Positions 49,193 to 59,156 are shown, counted from the first letter of the stretch. The stretch: 64,000 nucleotides of DNA from Wolbachia endosymbiont (group A) of Anomoia purmunda (GCF_947251545.1 NZ_OX366362.1:620001-684000); one strand, 5' to 3'. The notes: generated by a model from the sequence alone, not told the origin. Made by a program: numbers and translations.

Positions 49193-50212
49193 ATGCGTCA
49201 CATTGGAGTTGATTTACATACCAATAGTTTTACTGCTTGTTACTTACAAGAAGGGAAACCTGAGCATATTCAAACGTTTCGCTTAAAAGACTTGGATAAT
49301 TTCACCAAAGATCTTCAAGAAACATATGAAGTAGCCATAGAAGCAACAGGTAACAGCTGTTTCTTTTATGATGCAGTTTCACCTTACGTTAAACGCATAG
49401 TAATAATTGCTCCTGGACAGTTTGAAGTTGTTCGTCGCTCTGTGAACAAAACAGATAAGCATGATGCGCGAGCTATTGCTTTCTTTCTAAGCAAAGATAT
49501 GTTGCCTGAGGCAAGGTGCAAAAACAAACAATGCCAGCAGTTAGCTTCTCTTCTTCAAACGAGAGATCAGTTAGTAAAGTCACGGGTATCTTTAATCAAT
49601 AAAGTTCATGGTCTTTTTAATTATCATGGAATAAAAATTAAAAAAGAAGTACTTACAACTAAAGTAGGATTTGAGCGTGCTACTCAAAAGCATAATTGGG
49701 AGCCTTTAGAAAAAGTTGAAATTGAAGTGATTAGCTATCATTTAGAAGCTATCCGAGAAAGCCTTAAAAAACTTGAAAAGGAAATTATAGCTTTTGCTAA
49801 ACAACTTCCTGGGTTCAGCAATCTTATCAGCATAAAGGGAATTGGTCCAATTTCTGCAGCTGTCTTTATTGCAACAATTGGAGACATTAATGATTTCCGT
49901 AGACCTGAGAAACTTACTGCATATTTTGGAGTTGTACCAAGAGTTTCTCAATCTAATCAGCAATGTACAATTGGAAGAATTACCAAACGAGGGTCAAAAA
50001 TAGCGCGTACTTCTTTAGTTCAATGTACTTGGATTGCTGTACGTTACAGTCCTTACTTGAAAAGTTTTTATGAACATATAAAAAAGAAGCGTGGTTCTGC
50101 TAAAGCTATAACTGCTACTGCTAGGAAATTTCTTATAACTATTTTCTATACTCTTAAAAATGACTGGGTTTTTAAAGATTTCACAAAATTTGAAATTTCT
50201 ATTGGACAATAA
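49193..50212 (+). CDS. IS110/IS1111-family DEDD transposase
   Basis: 339 residues from the ATG at 49193, which has GGAGG 7 bases upstream (the frame is open to 49112). RuvC-like domain: Asp in HIGVDLHTNS, Glu in AIEATGN, Asp pair in KTDKHDARAIA. C-terminal Tnp_20 domain: IKGIGPISAAVFIATIGD, then GRITKRGSKIARTSLVQ. Different from the IS110 at 10909 and 53410. Its stop is only 14 bp before the wspB start. Confidence 0.92.
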   Translation: MRHIGVDLHTNSFTACYLQEGKPEHIQTFRLKDLDNFTKDLQETYEVAIEATGNSCFFYDAVSPYVKRIVIIAPGQFEVVRRSVNKTDKHDARAIAFFLSKDMLPEARCKNKQCQQLASLLQTRDQLVKSRVSLINKVHGLFNYHGIKIKKEVLTTKVGFERATQKHNWEPLEKVEIEVISYHLEAIRESLKKLEKEIIAFAKQLPGFSNLISIKGIGPISAAVFIATIGDINDFRRPEKLTAYFGVVPRVSQSNQQCTIGRITKRGSKIARTSLVQCTWIAVRYSPYLKSFYEHIKKKRGSAKAITATARKFLITIFYTLKNDWVFKDFTKFEISIGQ

Positions 50213-50226
50213 TCATAGGAGTAGTA

Positions 50227-51054
50227 ATGATTAGTAAAAAAACATTAGCGGTTACAGCACTTGCTTTGCTGTTGTCACAACAATCTTTTGCAAGTGAAAC
50301 AGAAGGGTTTTACTTTGGTAGTGGGTATTATGGTCAATTTTTAAATTACACGGGTGAGTTGAAAGCAAAAATTGGAGATACTGCTGCTACAGCTGCCAAT
50401 CAGGTATCTGTAAATGACAGGAGTGCTCAGAAAACAGAAGGTCAATCACTAAGTAAGTATAAAGGAGATTATAATCCACCTTTTGCTGCAAATGTGGCAC
50501 TTGGTTATACAGGGGAATTGAATGGCAATAGCTACAGAGCTGAATTGGAAGGAATGTATTCTTCTGTAAAAGTGGATAATATTGGTTTAACAAGTAGCCA
50601 GGTGACAATATCCTACACAAAGGATAAAAATGACCCAAAAGAGAGTTATGGAGCAATAGTCAATCATGACCAAATTGAGAACATATCTGTAATGGCAAAT
50701 GTTTATCATCATTGGAAAAGTGACCGTTTCTCTTTTTCTCCTTATGTTGGGGTTGGAGTCGGTGCAACAAGAATGACAATGTTTGAAAAATCGTCAATAA
50801 GACCCGCAGGTCAATTAAAAGCTGGCCTTGATTATCGCATAAACGAAGATGTAAATATGCATATCGGATATAGAGGTTTTGGTGCTATTGGTAGCAGTGA
50901 GTACAAACTAGAAACCTTAAAGTGGGATACCGCAACAAGTCAAATGGCTAAACAAACAGGTAATAATCAAGTATCCACTACCATACAGAAAGGCTTTTTT
51001 CATACACACGGCATAGAGGCTGGCCTTACTTTCCACTTTGCTAGTAAAGCTTAA
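50227..51054 (+). CDS. wspB: Outer membrane surface protein WspB
   Basis: 275 residues; paralogue of the major surface protein Wsp. Signal peptide at 1-22 (MISKKTLAVTALALLLSQQS, cleavage near FAS-E), then an outer-membrane beta-barrel of the Wsp/OmpA-like surface antigen family (GFYFGSGYYGQF, SPYVGVGVGATRM, AGLDYRINEDVNMHIGYR, terminal GIEAGLTFHF with the C-terminal Phe). Ribosome site TAGGAG. The usual upstream region is occupied by an IS110 transposase gene ending 14 bp before. The reading frame is complete. Confidence 0.92.
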   Translation: MISKKTLAVTALALLLSQQSFASETEGFYFGSGYYGQFLNYTGELKAKIGDTAATAANQVSVNDRSAQKTEGQSLSKYKGDYNPPFAANVALGYTGELNGNSYRAELEGMYSSVKVDNIGLTSSQVTISYTKDKNDPKESYGAIVNHDQIENISVMANVYHHWKSDRFSFSPYVGVGVGATRMTMFEKSSIRPAGQLKAGLDYRINEDVNMHIGYRGFGAIGSSEYKLETLKWDTATSQMAKQTGNNQVSTTIQKGFFHTHGIEAGLTFHFASKA

Positions 51055-51089
51055 ACATGTTGCCCTTTAAAAAATGCATAAAACCGTTC

Positions 51090-51185
51090 CTGTCATCCTA
51101 TGGCTTGACCATAGGATCTAGTTAAATATAGATCCCAGTGTCACGCACTGGGATGACGAGGTAGAGGGTACTGGGATGACATAGG
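51090..51185. repeat. Palindromic repeats after wspB
   Basis: ATCCTATGGCTTGACCATAGGAT hairpin and GATCCCAGTGTCACGCACTG palindrome. They could act as a terminator region for wspB and prmC, but there is no U-run. Confidence 0.65.
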
Positions 51186-51215
51186 ATAATATGGGATGAA
51201 GGAAGAAAACATTAG

Positions 51216-52055
51216 CTATGTTTTTTGCATAACAATGCATCTCTTCATTCCCGCTAAGTCATATACATATTCCTGAAAAGCTAATTCGTATGAGGGGATT
51301 ATTTTGTCAATATTGCTTTGATCTTCACCTATCTCCAATATCGCAAACCCATTTTTTTTAAGACACCTCCTTAATATTGGAAAAATGCTCAAGTAACAAC
51401 TCAAACCATCAATACCACCATCAAGGGCAATTCTTGGCTCCTTTTGCACTTCAGCTTGCAAGTCTTTCAATTTGCTTCTTTTAATATATGGAGGGTTGCT
51501 AATTATCAGATCAAATGAGCCTCTGCACTCTGTCCATGAATTTGGAAATATTTTGGCTCTGCTGAGAAGATCATGTTTCTTTGTGTTTTGATAGGCAACT
51601 TTGTATGCTCCCAAGCTTTTTTCAAAACCGACGCCAACGGCATATTCATACTCACTAAGTACGGATATCAATAAACAACCTGTGCCTGTACCAAAATCTG
51701 CAATTTTTAGTTTCTGTTTTTTGTTTGGGTAATATTTTAACACTGCTAGGATTATTGTTTCACTATCTGGCCTTGGATCTAAAACATGCTGGTTAACTAT
51801 AAAATTTTTACTCCAGAATTCACGATTACCTATTATTTGCGATATTGGATATCTTTCCGCTCTTTTTTTTGTTAATTTCCAAAATAAAAGTTCTTTCTCC
51901 ATCGGCACTTGATCAGCATGGTTGATAATTATGAATGATCTTTCCACTCCAAGTACGTGCTGCATGATGATTTCACAATCTAAATGTGGTGATTCAACTT
52001 TATGTGACGATAATAACTCCGATCCTTCTTGAATTAAAGTGCTGATTGTTTTCAT
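51216..52055 (-). CDS. prmC: Release factor glutamine methyltransferase PrmC
   Basis: Methylates the GGQ glutamine of release factors RF1/RF2. 279 residues: N-terminal helical domain (1-90), then SAM-dependent fold with motif I ADFGTGTGCLLIS and the catalytic NPPY in DLIISNPPYIKRSKL; last strand FAILEIGEDQ. Also known as hemK. Convergent with wspB. Normal length. Confidence 0.94.
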   Translation of the reverse strand: MKTISTLIQEGSELLSSHKVESPHLDCEIIMQHVLGVERSFIIINHADQVPMEKELLFWKLTKKRAERYPISQIIGNREFWSKNFIVNQHVLDPRPDSETIILAVLKYYPNKKQKLKIADFGTGTGCLLISVLSEYEYAVGVGFEKSLGAYKVAYQNTKKHDLLSRAKIFPNSWTECRGSFDLIISNPPYIKRSKLKDLQAEVQKEPRIALDGGIDGLSCYLSIFPILRRCLKKNGFAILEIGEDQSNIDKIIPSYELAFQEYVYDLAGMKRCIVMQKT

Positions 52056-52124
52056 TATTCTAAAAATATGTTCCTTTCAGCCAAGAATAGCAAGATGAGC
52101 GTAAATCTTTGAGTTTAGGATAAC

Positions 52125-52261
52125 TGCACTAAATCCCAGTGTCAAGCACGCAACTGTACGAACATTGCAATTTGTAGATCCAAGTAGCTTGACTACTTGG
52201 ATCCAGCTAAGTTGGTGAGTATAAAAGTATAGCTTCTACGTCATGCCGCCGCGAACCGTCA
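52125..52261. repeat. Palindromic repeat fragments
   Basis: CCCAGTGTCAAGCACGC, GGATCCAAGTAGCTTGACTA palindrome and CGTCATGCCGCCGCGAACCG, cut by the IS110 right end at 52262. Confidence 0.7.
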
Positions 52262-52386
52262 TATCAACTATGTTTTTTTAAAAATTTTTTATTTGTAGTT
52301 TTGCAACTTCATATGGGCAATAAAAACCCATTTGTTATAGAAACAGAATTTTGTATCAAACAGCCACCACAGCAATTTCTGCTTAA

Positions 52387-52435
52387 GTTAATGAATATGC
52401 GCTTTTAATGTGTGTGGACGCGCATATTCATTAAC
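52387..52435. other. 16 bp stem-loop in the right end of IS110 copy 2
   Basis: Same perfect hairpin as in copy 1 (11884-11932). Confidence 0.7.
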
Positions 52436-52462
52436 CAATTTCAGTTATTGCTATGTAAATTT

Positions 52463-53410
52463 TTAAATATGCAAATTAACTGCTTCTTTAAGCCTTGCAT
52501 TAGCAATCACTATTATTTTACGCATTAGAGCTGTTATAGCCACCATCTTTTTCTTACCACTTTCAATAAGCTTAGAATAAAAGGCACCAAGTGCAGATTT
52601 GGACCTTGCAGCAGCCATGGCAGCTGTAAAAAGCTTTGAACGAACGTTACTTCTTCCACCTATAATCCTTCGGTAGCCAATAGCTTTACCACTTTCCTTA
52701 GGATGAGGCGCAACACCTGCAAGGCTTGCAATTTGCCTTTTATTTAAAGAACCAAGTTCCGGTATGAGACACAATAAACATTGAGAGGTTTTTCTACCTA
52801 TTCCAGGGACTGTTTCAAGAATTTTTTGGCATCGTTGCAATTCAGGATTTTCATTGACTATTTTTTGTATAGCTTGATCAAGCTTTTCTACCTGGTTGTT
52901 GAGGAATTCAATAGCTTGTTGACAACTTTCCTTAATGTAATCATTTCCAGGAGTTTTTAGCCTATTCTTCTCTTGAACAAGCATTTTCGTAATATCGTCA
53001 CGACGCTGACAAAGTGCAAACAAGGTGGTTTGTTCTTTTGAGATAGGTGTAAATAGCTGCAGATGTCCACAACGCTCAGAACCATATTGGGCAAGCGCTT
53101 TTGCATCAAGACTGTCGGTCTTTGCCAAAGTTCCATGAGATAGAATGAAGTTTTTAACTTGACGAGTATTAGCACGATGCACAGCAATGTTTCTATCAAT
53201 AAGAAAATACAATAAGCCAAGCTCATAACCTCCTGTAGCTTCTAAAATTACCATGGAGTTGGGCAAGATATTTGAAAATTTTTGGTAGAATTGTTTCCAA
53301 CCAACACAACTATTGTCAAATTTGATGACACCTTTTTGTTCATTAACTGCAGTAACAAATTCAAGTTTTCCGATATCAATGCCAATAAAATTTTGATAAG
53401 ATGTAACCAT
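52463..53410 (-). CDS. IS110-family DEDD transposase (copy 2)
   Basis: 315 residues, identical to the protein at 10909-11856, DEDD residues intact. Identity of both copies implies recent transposition or gene conversion. Confidence 0.93.
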   Translation of the reverse strand: MVTSYQNFIGIDIGKLEFVTAVNEQKGVIKFDNSCVGWKQFYQKFSNILPNSMVILEATGGYELGLLYFLIDRNIAVHRANTRQVKNFILSHGTLAKTDSLDAKALAQYGSERCGHLQLFTPISKEQTTLFALCQRRDDITKMLVQEKNRLKTPGNDYIKESCQQAIEFLNNQVEKLDQAIQKIVNENPELQRCQKILETVPGIGRKTSQCLLCLIPELGSLNKRQIASLAGVAPHPKESGKAIGYRRIIGGRSNVRSKLFTAAMAAARSKSALGAFYSKLIESGKKKMVAITALMRKIIVIANARLKEAVNLHI

Positions 53411-53668
53411 AAAGAACCTCGAGAGTTTAAGTTAAAATTTAAGATTGTAAACGGGTGCATATATATGTCCCAAACAACTATTCAAACGTCTCGAAGGATA
53501 GGCTTGAGTACCTTGATATCTACGTATGTTATAATACTACCGTCTTACGGTCGCTCAAGCCTGGCGATAACCACATTTTTATAGAGTTATCTTCCTTCTT
53601 GCTTCTTTTTATATCACATTTCCAACTTACAATTTACTTGGATTCCAGGGGGACAAATTACGCAAGGT

Positions 53669-56600
53669 GTGTGGAAAATTGAGCCTAACAGTGATAAATG
53701 TACTATAAGGAATGTTAAGCATAATGAGTATTTGTATGCTGCTGATTATGCTAAATATGACAAAGATAGGAGAAGCGTATTTACTTGGATTCCAGGAGGT
53801 CAGGTTTCGCAAGGGATGTGGATGATTGAAGATTGTGGGTCTAATGTAAGAAAAACGAGAAATGCAGATGCTGGTTCTAGTTTAGATATAGTAAGGGTTT
53901 CAAGGCAAGCACAATTAGATCATGCATTGTTGAATGTAACAAAAGTTGGCAATATTAGTGAAGTAACAGGCCTTGTTAATCAAGGAGCTAATGTTAATAC
54001 TGAAGACAGAGATGGTAATACTCCTGCACGCAATGCTGTATTAAAAGGTCACTTTGGTATATTTAAATACCTTGTTGAAAATGGCGTTAGTTTAGAGGGT
54101 AAAGATCATCGTTGTGGCCCCTCTATATGTGATGCTTCTTATAGTGGTAATTTGGATATACTAAAGTACCTTATTAGCAAATGTGTTGATATTAATGATA
54201 CTGATAAAAATGGTTGGACACCGCTACATTTTGCTGCATGGAGAGGCTTCTTAGAAGTTGCTAACTTTTTAATAGAAAAGGGTGCTGATATTAACGCTGA
54301 GAACATTTTTGGCAGAAAACCTATACACATTGCCGCTGAAAACAATAACAAAGACATTATAGATTTTTTTCTCAGCAAAGGAATGAGTATTGATGATACT
54401 GATAGAGATGGTCGGACGTTACTATACTTGGCCTCTTGGAATGGTCGTTTAGACATAGTAAAGTACCTTGTAGATAAGGGAGCTGACGTTCATACTCAAG
54501 ACAAAGGTGGTAAAACATTGCTGGATATTGCTACTGATCAAAAACACAATAATATTGTAGAGTATTTAAAACACGTGCAATTAGATAAAGAATTATTGAT
54601 TGCAGCACAATATGGAAATCTTAGCAAAGTTGAAGATCTTGTAAGTCAAGGAGCTAGCTTAAGTGCTAAGTATAGCGATGGCCGAACTCTTATGCATTGT
54701 GCTGCTTATGGGGGCGAGCTAAATGTAGTAAAATATCTTGTGGTAGGTGAAAAAAGTAGTTTAAAAATTAAAGATAATAGTGGTAGAATTCCCCTTCACT
54801 ATGCTGCTTACAATGGTAAACTAGATATAGTAAAATATTTTATAGACGAAGAAAAAGTTGATGTTAATATTAAAGATCATGGTGGCTGGCTACCTCTATA
54901 TTATGCTTCTTGTGGTGGTTATTCTAATGTAATAAACTACCTTGGTAAAATACATAATTCAGATTTGATAGGTAACTTACAAGAAAATTCTACGTCTTTA
55001 GAAATCCCAAATAGTAATAACATTGAGGTTCAAGACAAACTTGGTAGAACACCCTTACATCTTGCTGCCAAAGCAGGTGATCTGAGCAAAATAAAACTTC
55101 TTTGTGATGATTATAATGCTAATATTGAAGCTCAAGACAATTTTGGTTATACACCAATTTTTTTCGCTACTCAATCAGGAAAATTGAATGTAGTGAGTCT
55201 CCTTCTTTATTATGGTGCTAATATTAATGCTCAAGATATGTATGGTTCTACGCCTTTACACTGTGCTGCTCAAGAAGGTAACTTAGATATGATTCAGCTT
55301 CTTCTTAGTAGATGTGCTAGGATTGAGCTTCTAGATAGGAATGGTTGGACACCTATGCTTCTTGCTGCTCAAAAAAGTAAATGGAATGCAGTAGAACTTC
55401 TCGTTAGTAAGGGTGCTAAATTTAATAATGAAATAACGTATCAGGGAACACCTTTACATTTTGCTGTTCGAGAGGGTAATTTGGATACGGTTAAATTTCT
55501 TATTGATAAAGGTGCTAATATTGAGTCTCAAGACGACTATAATAACAAACCTTTACATCTTGCTGTTAGGGTGAACAGATTGGATATAGTAAAATTTCTT
55601 CTTGATAAGCACGCTAACATTGAGGCTAGAGACATGGATGGTGATATACCTTTAGAATTGGCTATTCAAAGTGGTTACAAAGATATAGAGGAAGTTTTAA
55701 GGCAAGCACAATTAGATCTAGATAAAGAATTATTGAATGCTGCAAAAAGCGGAGACCTTGATAAAGTTAAAGAATGTATAAAACGGGGTGCTTATATTGA
55801 TACTAAGAGTAGTAATGGAAGGACTTCTCTACACTGGGCTGCAGTTGAAGGTTGCTTACCCGGAGTGGAGTATCTTATAAAGAAAGTTGCTGACATTAAT
55901 GCTAAGGATAACACTAGTAGGACTCCTCTACACTATGCTGCTAGAAATGGTCATTTAGATCTGGTAAAATACCTTATAGAAGAAGGTGCTGATTTTAAGG
56001 TTAAAGACAAGGATGATAAAACACCGTTGGATCTTGCTTCTTGGAAAAAACATAATGATGTTGTAAAATATTTAGAGAAAATCAAAGAAGAAAGAGACAA
56101 AACTGTTCAACGCAAACGCCGTCATCACCATGGAGATCATGCTCGTCACCATATGTCAAGAAGACCGCTTGCTATAGATTTAAGTAATCAACCTGAAATA
56201 GCAACAAGCAGTGCAATAAAACCATCTTCCTGGATAAATGATTTATTTGATTGGGTAAAAGGCTCTGTAGGTGGATTATTAAGTTCTAAACCTATATTAT
56301 TTAAGGAAACATTAAGCACTTCAAGTCCAATCTCACAAGTTGATGCAAAAATGGATGTAAATGGTACAATAATGTTACTTGATGCGCTCATTAGAAAAGT
56401 TACAGGTCAGAAATATATTTCTACAGTAGATCAGCCTATATCTCCACTAGAGGCACAGGGTTATGCATTGAATATTGCAAAGAGATTTGAGAAAGTGGTA
56501 GAGCAAGCTGCAAAGGATAGCAAAATATCAATGCATCGATTAAATATTGATTTTGTGGAAATACAGAAAGAAGTTACAGGAAAAATCATGAGTGGTAAAT

Positions 56601-56920
56601 TTAATGAGATTTCAGGGATTTTAAAATTATATATAGAGAAGGCATGTCCTGGCGAAGAAGCTGGTAAATTAAGTCCGAAGAAGTTTGACAAGTTTATGGT
56701 TCAATTTAATAGCAGGCTAAATGTTGTACTAAATCAATCAATAGAGCAGATATTACACAACAGAGATGGTAGATTAGAAGTTGATGGTACAAAAAAACAG
56801 CAGATGAGTTTAGAGCCTCAAAGTTATTTAAGTAATGCTTCAGTTCACAGCCATTCAGAAGTATCAACTTGTCTTTCTGAGATAGGAGTAACCAAGCTTG
56901 GAGGTAATCTCAATAGGTAG
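53669..56920 (+). CDS. Large ankyrin protein, latrotoxin-CTD-like tail, 5' end probably lost
   Basis: 1083 codons from a weak GTG without a proper ribosome site; the frame stays open upstream to 53585 and encodes part of a further repeat (TWIPGGQITQGVWKIEP). The N-terminal module TWIPGGQ..GMWMIED recurs about 45 residues later, so at least one repeat is cut by the IS110 left end at 53565. Residues about 80-815: some 20 ankyrin repeats in three arrays, each beginning with a QLDxELL-type segment. Then a basic RKRRHHHGDHARHH stretch, NQPEIATSSAIKPSSWINDL, and a helical tail (about 900-1040, IQKEVTGKIMSGKFNEISG) resembling the latrotoxin C-terminal-like region of WO eukaryotic association module proteins. 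Likely host-directed; target unknown. Confidence 0.85.
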   Translation: MWKIEPNSDKCTIRNVKHNEYLYAADYAKYDKDRRSVFTWIPGGQVSQGMWMIEDCGSNVRKTRNADAGSSLDIVRVSRQAQLDHALLNVTKVGNISEVTGLVNQGANVNTEDRDGNTPARNAVLKGHFGIFKYLVENGVSLEGKDHRCGPSICDASYSGNLDILKYLISKCVDINDTDKNGWTPLHFAAWRGFLEVANFLIEKGADINAENIFGRKPIHIAAENNNKDIIDFFLSKGMSIDDTDRDGRTLLYLASWNGRLDIVKYLVDKGADVHTQDKGGKTLLDIATDQKHNNIVEYLKHVQLDKELLIAAQYGNLSKVEDLVSQGASLSAKYSDGRTLMHCAAYGGELNVVKYLVVGEKSSLKIKDNSGRIPLHYAAYNGKLDIVKYFIDEEKVDVNIKDHGGWLPLYYASCGGYSNVINYLGKIHNSDLIGNLQENSTSLEIPNSNNIEVQDKLGRTPLHLAAKAGDLSKIKLLCDDYNANIEAQDNFGYTPIFFATQSGKLNVVSLLLYYGANINAQDMYGSTPLHCAAQEGNLDMIQLLLSRCARIELLDRNGWTPMLLAAQKSKWNAVELLVSKGAKFNNEITYQGTPLHFAVREGNLDTVKFLIDKGANIESQDDYNNKPLHLAVRVNRLDIVKFLLDKHANIEARDMDGDIPLELAIQSGYKDIEEVLRQAQLDLDKELLNAAKSGDLDKVKECIKRGAYIDTKSSNGRTSLHWAAVEGCLPGVEYLIKKVADINAKDNTSRTPLHYAARNGHLDLVKYLIEEGADFKVKDKDDKTPLDLASWKKHNDVVKYLEKIKEERDKTVQRKRRHHHGDHARHHMSRRPLAIDLSNQPEIATSSAIKPSSWINDLFDWVKGSVGGLLSSKPILFKETLSTSSPISQVDAKMDVNGTIMLLDALIRKVTGQKYISTVDQPISPLEAQGYALNIAKRFEKVVEQAAKDSKISMHRLNIDFVEIQKEVTGKIMSGKFNEISGILKLYIEKACPGEEAGKLSPKKFDKFMVQFNSRLNVVLNQSIEQILHNRDGRLEVDGTKKQQMSLEPQSYLSNASVHSHSEVSTCLSEIGVTKLGGNLNR

Positions 56921-56948
56921 GTTATAATATAAGAGGTGGAGCTATAAT

Positions 56949-57059
56949 ATGCCAAATAGTGGAAAATTTAAAGTGAAGGTAGCCAAAATAATTAGGGATA
57001 CCGGTAGCAAGTCTGATAGTCTTAATACCAAAATGGATGAAGTAGACATTAAATGCTAA
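56949..57059 (+). CDS. Possible 36-residue peptide
   Basis: ATG at 56949 preceded by AGAGGTGGA at good spacing; reads MPNSGKFKVKVAKIIRDTGS..., stop at 57057. Lies 28 bp after the ankyrin gene, same strand. Not recognised; could also be the start of a decayed gene. Confidence 0.4.
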   Translation: MPNSGKFKVKVAKIIRDTGSKSDSLNTKMDEVDIKC

Positions 57060-57258
57060 GTGGTTAATGTGTTTTCCATATTGAACTTACAGCACGTAGC
57101 TTTGATACAGAAATTTGGGTAACGTTATGATAGTAATTTATATAATTCTTTGTGCAATCTTTATAGCTGTTTTAGACAGTTCATTAGACTCTTAATTATG
57201 GGGTATGTTTAACTTAAGAAAGGTTTTCATAAATGTTGAAGTGAATAAGTTGTAGTAT

Positions 57259-58176
57259 TTATGTTTTTTCCCTGAGTTGTAAAATTTCAGAATGAGAGAG
57301 ACCGGTAATTTGAGCTATAACATCTATAGGGACACCGGCCTTGAGTGAATTTTTTGCAACTTCAATTTTACCTTCAATTTTACCTTTTTCATCGCCGATT
57401 TGGATGCCTTCTTGTCTACCTTCTTGTCTACCTTTGTGAGTAGCATCATCAAGACGTTGTTCCAAAATAGCCTTCTCTTTCTGTACACTCAATATTCTTT
57501 CCTCATATGCGATCAAATCTTTTTCATTCCAGCGAAACCTGTCTAATTCATCATATGCTAGCTTTATTATCGGAGCTTCTGCTGCTATCTTTTTCAGATC
57601 TTCATCAGTTGTTTCCTCTGCGTATTTAAAAAAGAAACACCATCTCTCTGTAGTATTCTCTAACTGCTCTACTCTATTTTTTGTAAATTTAGGCAACTCA
57701 ATAAAGATAAATTGTAGATCTTTTAAGTAATGACCATTGGTTTTGATATCACGTATATTATGAGTAGAAATATAGTCAACTTCTTCAGGCAGAAGGTTAC
57801 AATTGGAAATAGCAATAAAGAAGACTTTCTGAAGATCAATATAATTACCAGATTTATCTAATTGTCTTGAGTAAGCCTTAGCAGCATAAAGTTGAGCGCG
57901 TTTTTCAAAGCCCTTATCACGAGCGAGCTGCATTTCGATGACAAATCTATTACCAATAGAGTCTTTGCAAAGAACATCAACAATGCTTTGTTTGTCAGAA
58001 GCAATTTCAGGATCCATGATAGTACTAAGGAATTCAATTTCCATTATTTGATCAGAAGTAGAAAAGTCCAAGATATCGTTGAGGAAGTGAATGAGGATAT
58101 TTTTATTCTTTTCAGAGCCAAATATTTTCTTAAAACTAAGGTCGTTTTTTGGATCAAGAAATTTCGAAAGAGCCAT
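57259..58176 (-). CDS. Rpn-family PD-(D/E)XK nuclease/putative transposase (2)
   Basis: 305 residues, clear paralogue of the gene at 45532: MALSKFLDPKNDLSFKKIFG start, IVDVLCKD and FVIEMQLARD catalytic segments. The C-terminal region has Gly-rich short repeats (GRQEGRQEGIQIGDEKGKIEGKIE), common in this family and prone to length change. ATG at 58176. Confidence 0.87.
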   Translation of the reverse strand: MALSKFLDPKNDLSFKKIFGSEKNKNILIHFLNDILDFSTSDQIMEIEFLSTIMDPEIASDKQSIVDVLCKDSIGNRFVIEMQLARDKGFEKRAQLYAAKAYSRQLDKSGNYIDLQKVFFIAISNCNLLPEEVDYISTHNIRDIKTNGHYLKDLQFIFIELPKFTKNRVEQLENTTERWCFFFKYAEETTDEDLKKIAAEAPIIKLAYDELDRFRWNEKDLIAYEERILSVQKEKAILEQRLDDATHKGRQEGRQEGIQIGDEKGKIEGKIEVAKNSLKAGVPIDVIAQITGLSHSEILQLREKT

Positions 58177-58568
58177 GACGAATTAACCTAAAAAGCATTG
58201 ATAATTATACACAATTCTGAAGAAATATTCAACGTTTTTGTGCTAAAGTCTATTAAAGTTAGCTAAATTTCAAGAGTTGGCAAAAAACTACCTTCATAAA
58301 TGACCCTAGAATGCTACCACGCACCTTAATGTTATATTTTATCATCTTTTACAACTCCCTCTATAAACCCCAGCAAATGAATTCATGAGCTATAAAGAGC
58401 TTTAAAAACAATTATTTTGGGTATGAAAGACTAACCTCCTAATAAAAATACGAGCCTAAAAGCTCAATTACGATTTACCTAACATCGTGAGGACAGATTC
58501 ATTAGCCTCCCACACCTTTACATGATAAAGATCTTGAAACTTAATGTCAACATTTCAGTAGCAAATTT
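58177..58568. other. 392 bp without a recognised gene
   Basis: AT-rich. I see no ORF with a ribosome site, no palindromic element and no tRNA. A short GAGCCTAAAAGCTC hairpin lies near 58453. Possibly promoter region for both neighbours, which are divergent. Confidence 0.5.
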
Positions 58569-58592
58569 ATGTTAAATCTATATCCTGTCAAT

Positions 58593-59156
58593 ATGGACAA
58601 AAAGAAGGTTACAATATATACAGATGGAGCATGTTCCGGAAATCCAGGTCCTGGTGGATGGTCAGCTGTGATAATGTATGAAAATAAAAGTGTCTTTATC
58701 AAAAAACGTATCTCTGGAGGTGAAGAAAACACAACGAACAACAAGATGGAGTTAAAGGCCGTGATTAACGGGCTAAAGATGTTGAAAGTTTCTTGCAAAG
58801 TTGTTTTACACGCTGATAGTCAGTATATTAAACAAGGTATAACAGAGTGGATCAATAAGTGGAGAACAAATGGTTGGAAGACAGCCAATAAAAAATCAGT
58901 AAAAAACGTTGAGTTATGGAAGGAATTGGATGAAATTGTCTTGCAGCATGATATTAACTGGAAGTGGGTTAAGGCTCACAGTGGTAATACCTATAATGAA
59001 GAGGCAGATAGACTTGCTAGAAAGGAATCTAAAAAGCTAAAATATAGAGATTGTGAGATCAAGAAATCACAAAAAAATAGAGGGAGCTCTAAGTTTCATA
59101 GATTGGAGGGAGTGTTATGGGTGCGCCAAGAAAAGCGTTTAGAAGACAGTTGGTGA
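58593..59156 (+). CDS. Second ribonuclease HI, 3' end running into a group II intron
   Basis: Start chosen at ATG 58593 ([20 protein letters not shown]) by comparison with rnhA at 5958; the frame is open to 58569. All active-site acids are present ([33 protein letters not shown]). After ARKESKK the protein goes on about 40 residues beyond the first copy; its last 12 codons lie inside the intron (from 59121), so the natural C-terminus is altered or exists only after splicing. The two rnhA genes are clearly related but diverged. Confidence 0.85.
   Translation: MDKKKVTIYTDGACSGNPGPGGWSAVIMYENKSVFIKKRISGGEENTTNNKMELKAVINGLKMLKVSCKVVLHADSQYIKQGITEWINKWRTNGWKTANKKSVKNVELWKELDEIVLQHDINWKWVKAHSGNTYNEEADRLARKESKKLKYRDCEIKKSQKNRGSSKFHRLEGVLWVRQEKRLEDSW

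Larger units (their letters stand above)
52262..53565 (-). mobile_element. IS110-family insertion sequence, copy 2 (1304 bp)
   Basis: Same length as copy 1 (10754-12057) and apparently identical, opposite strand. The left end (53565) adjoins the truncated start of the large ankyrin gene. Confidence 0.9.

Noticed and set aside
57127..57195. 22-residue hydrophobic peptide
   Set aside because: No ribosome site, very short, AT-rich; cannot be told from chance.
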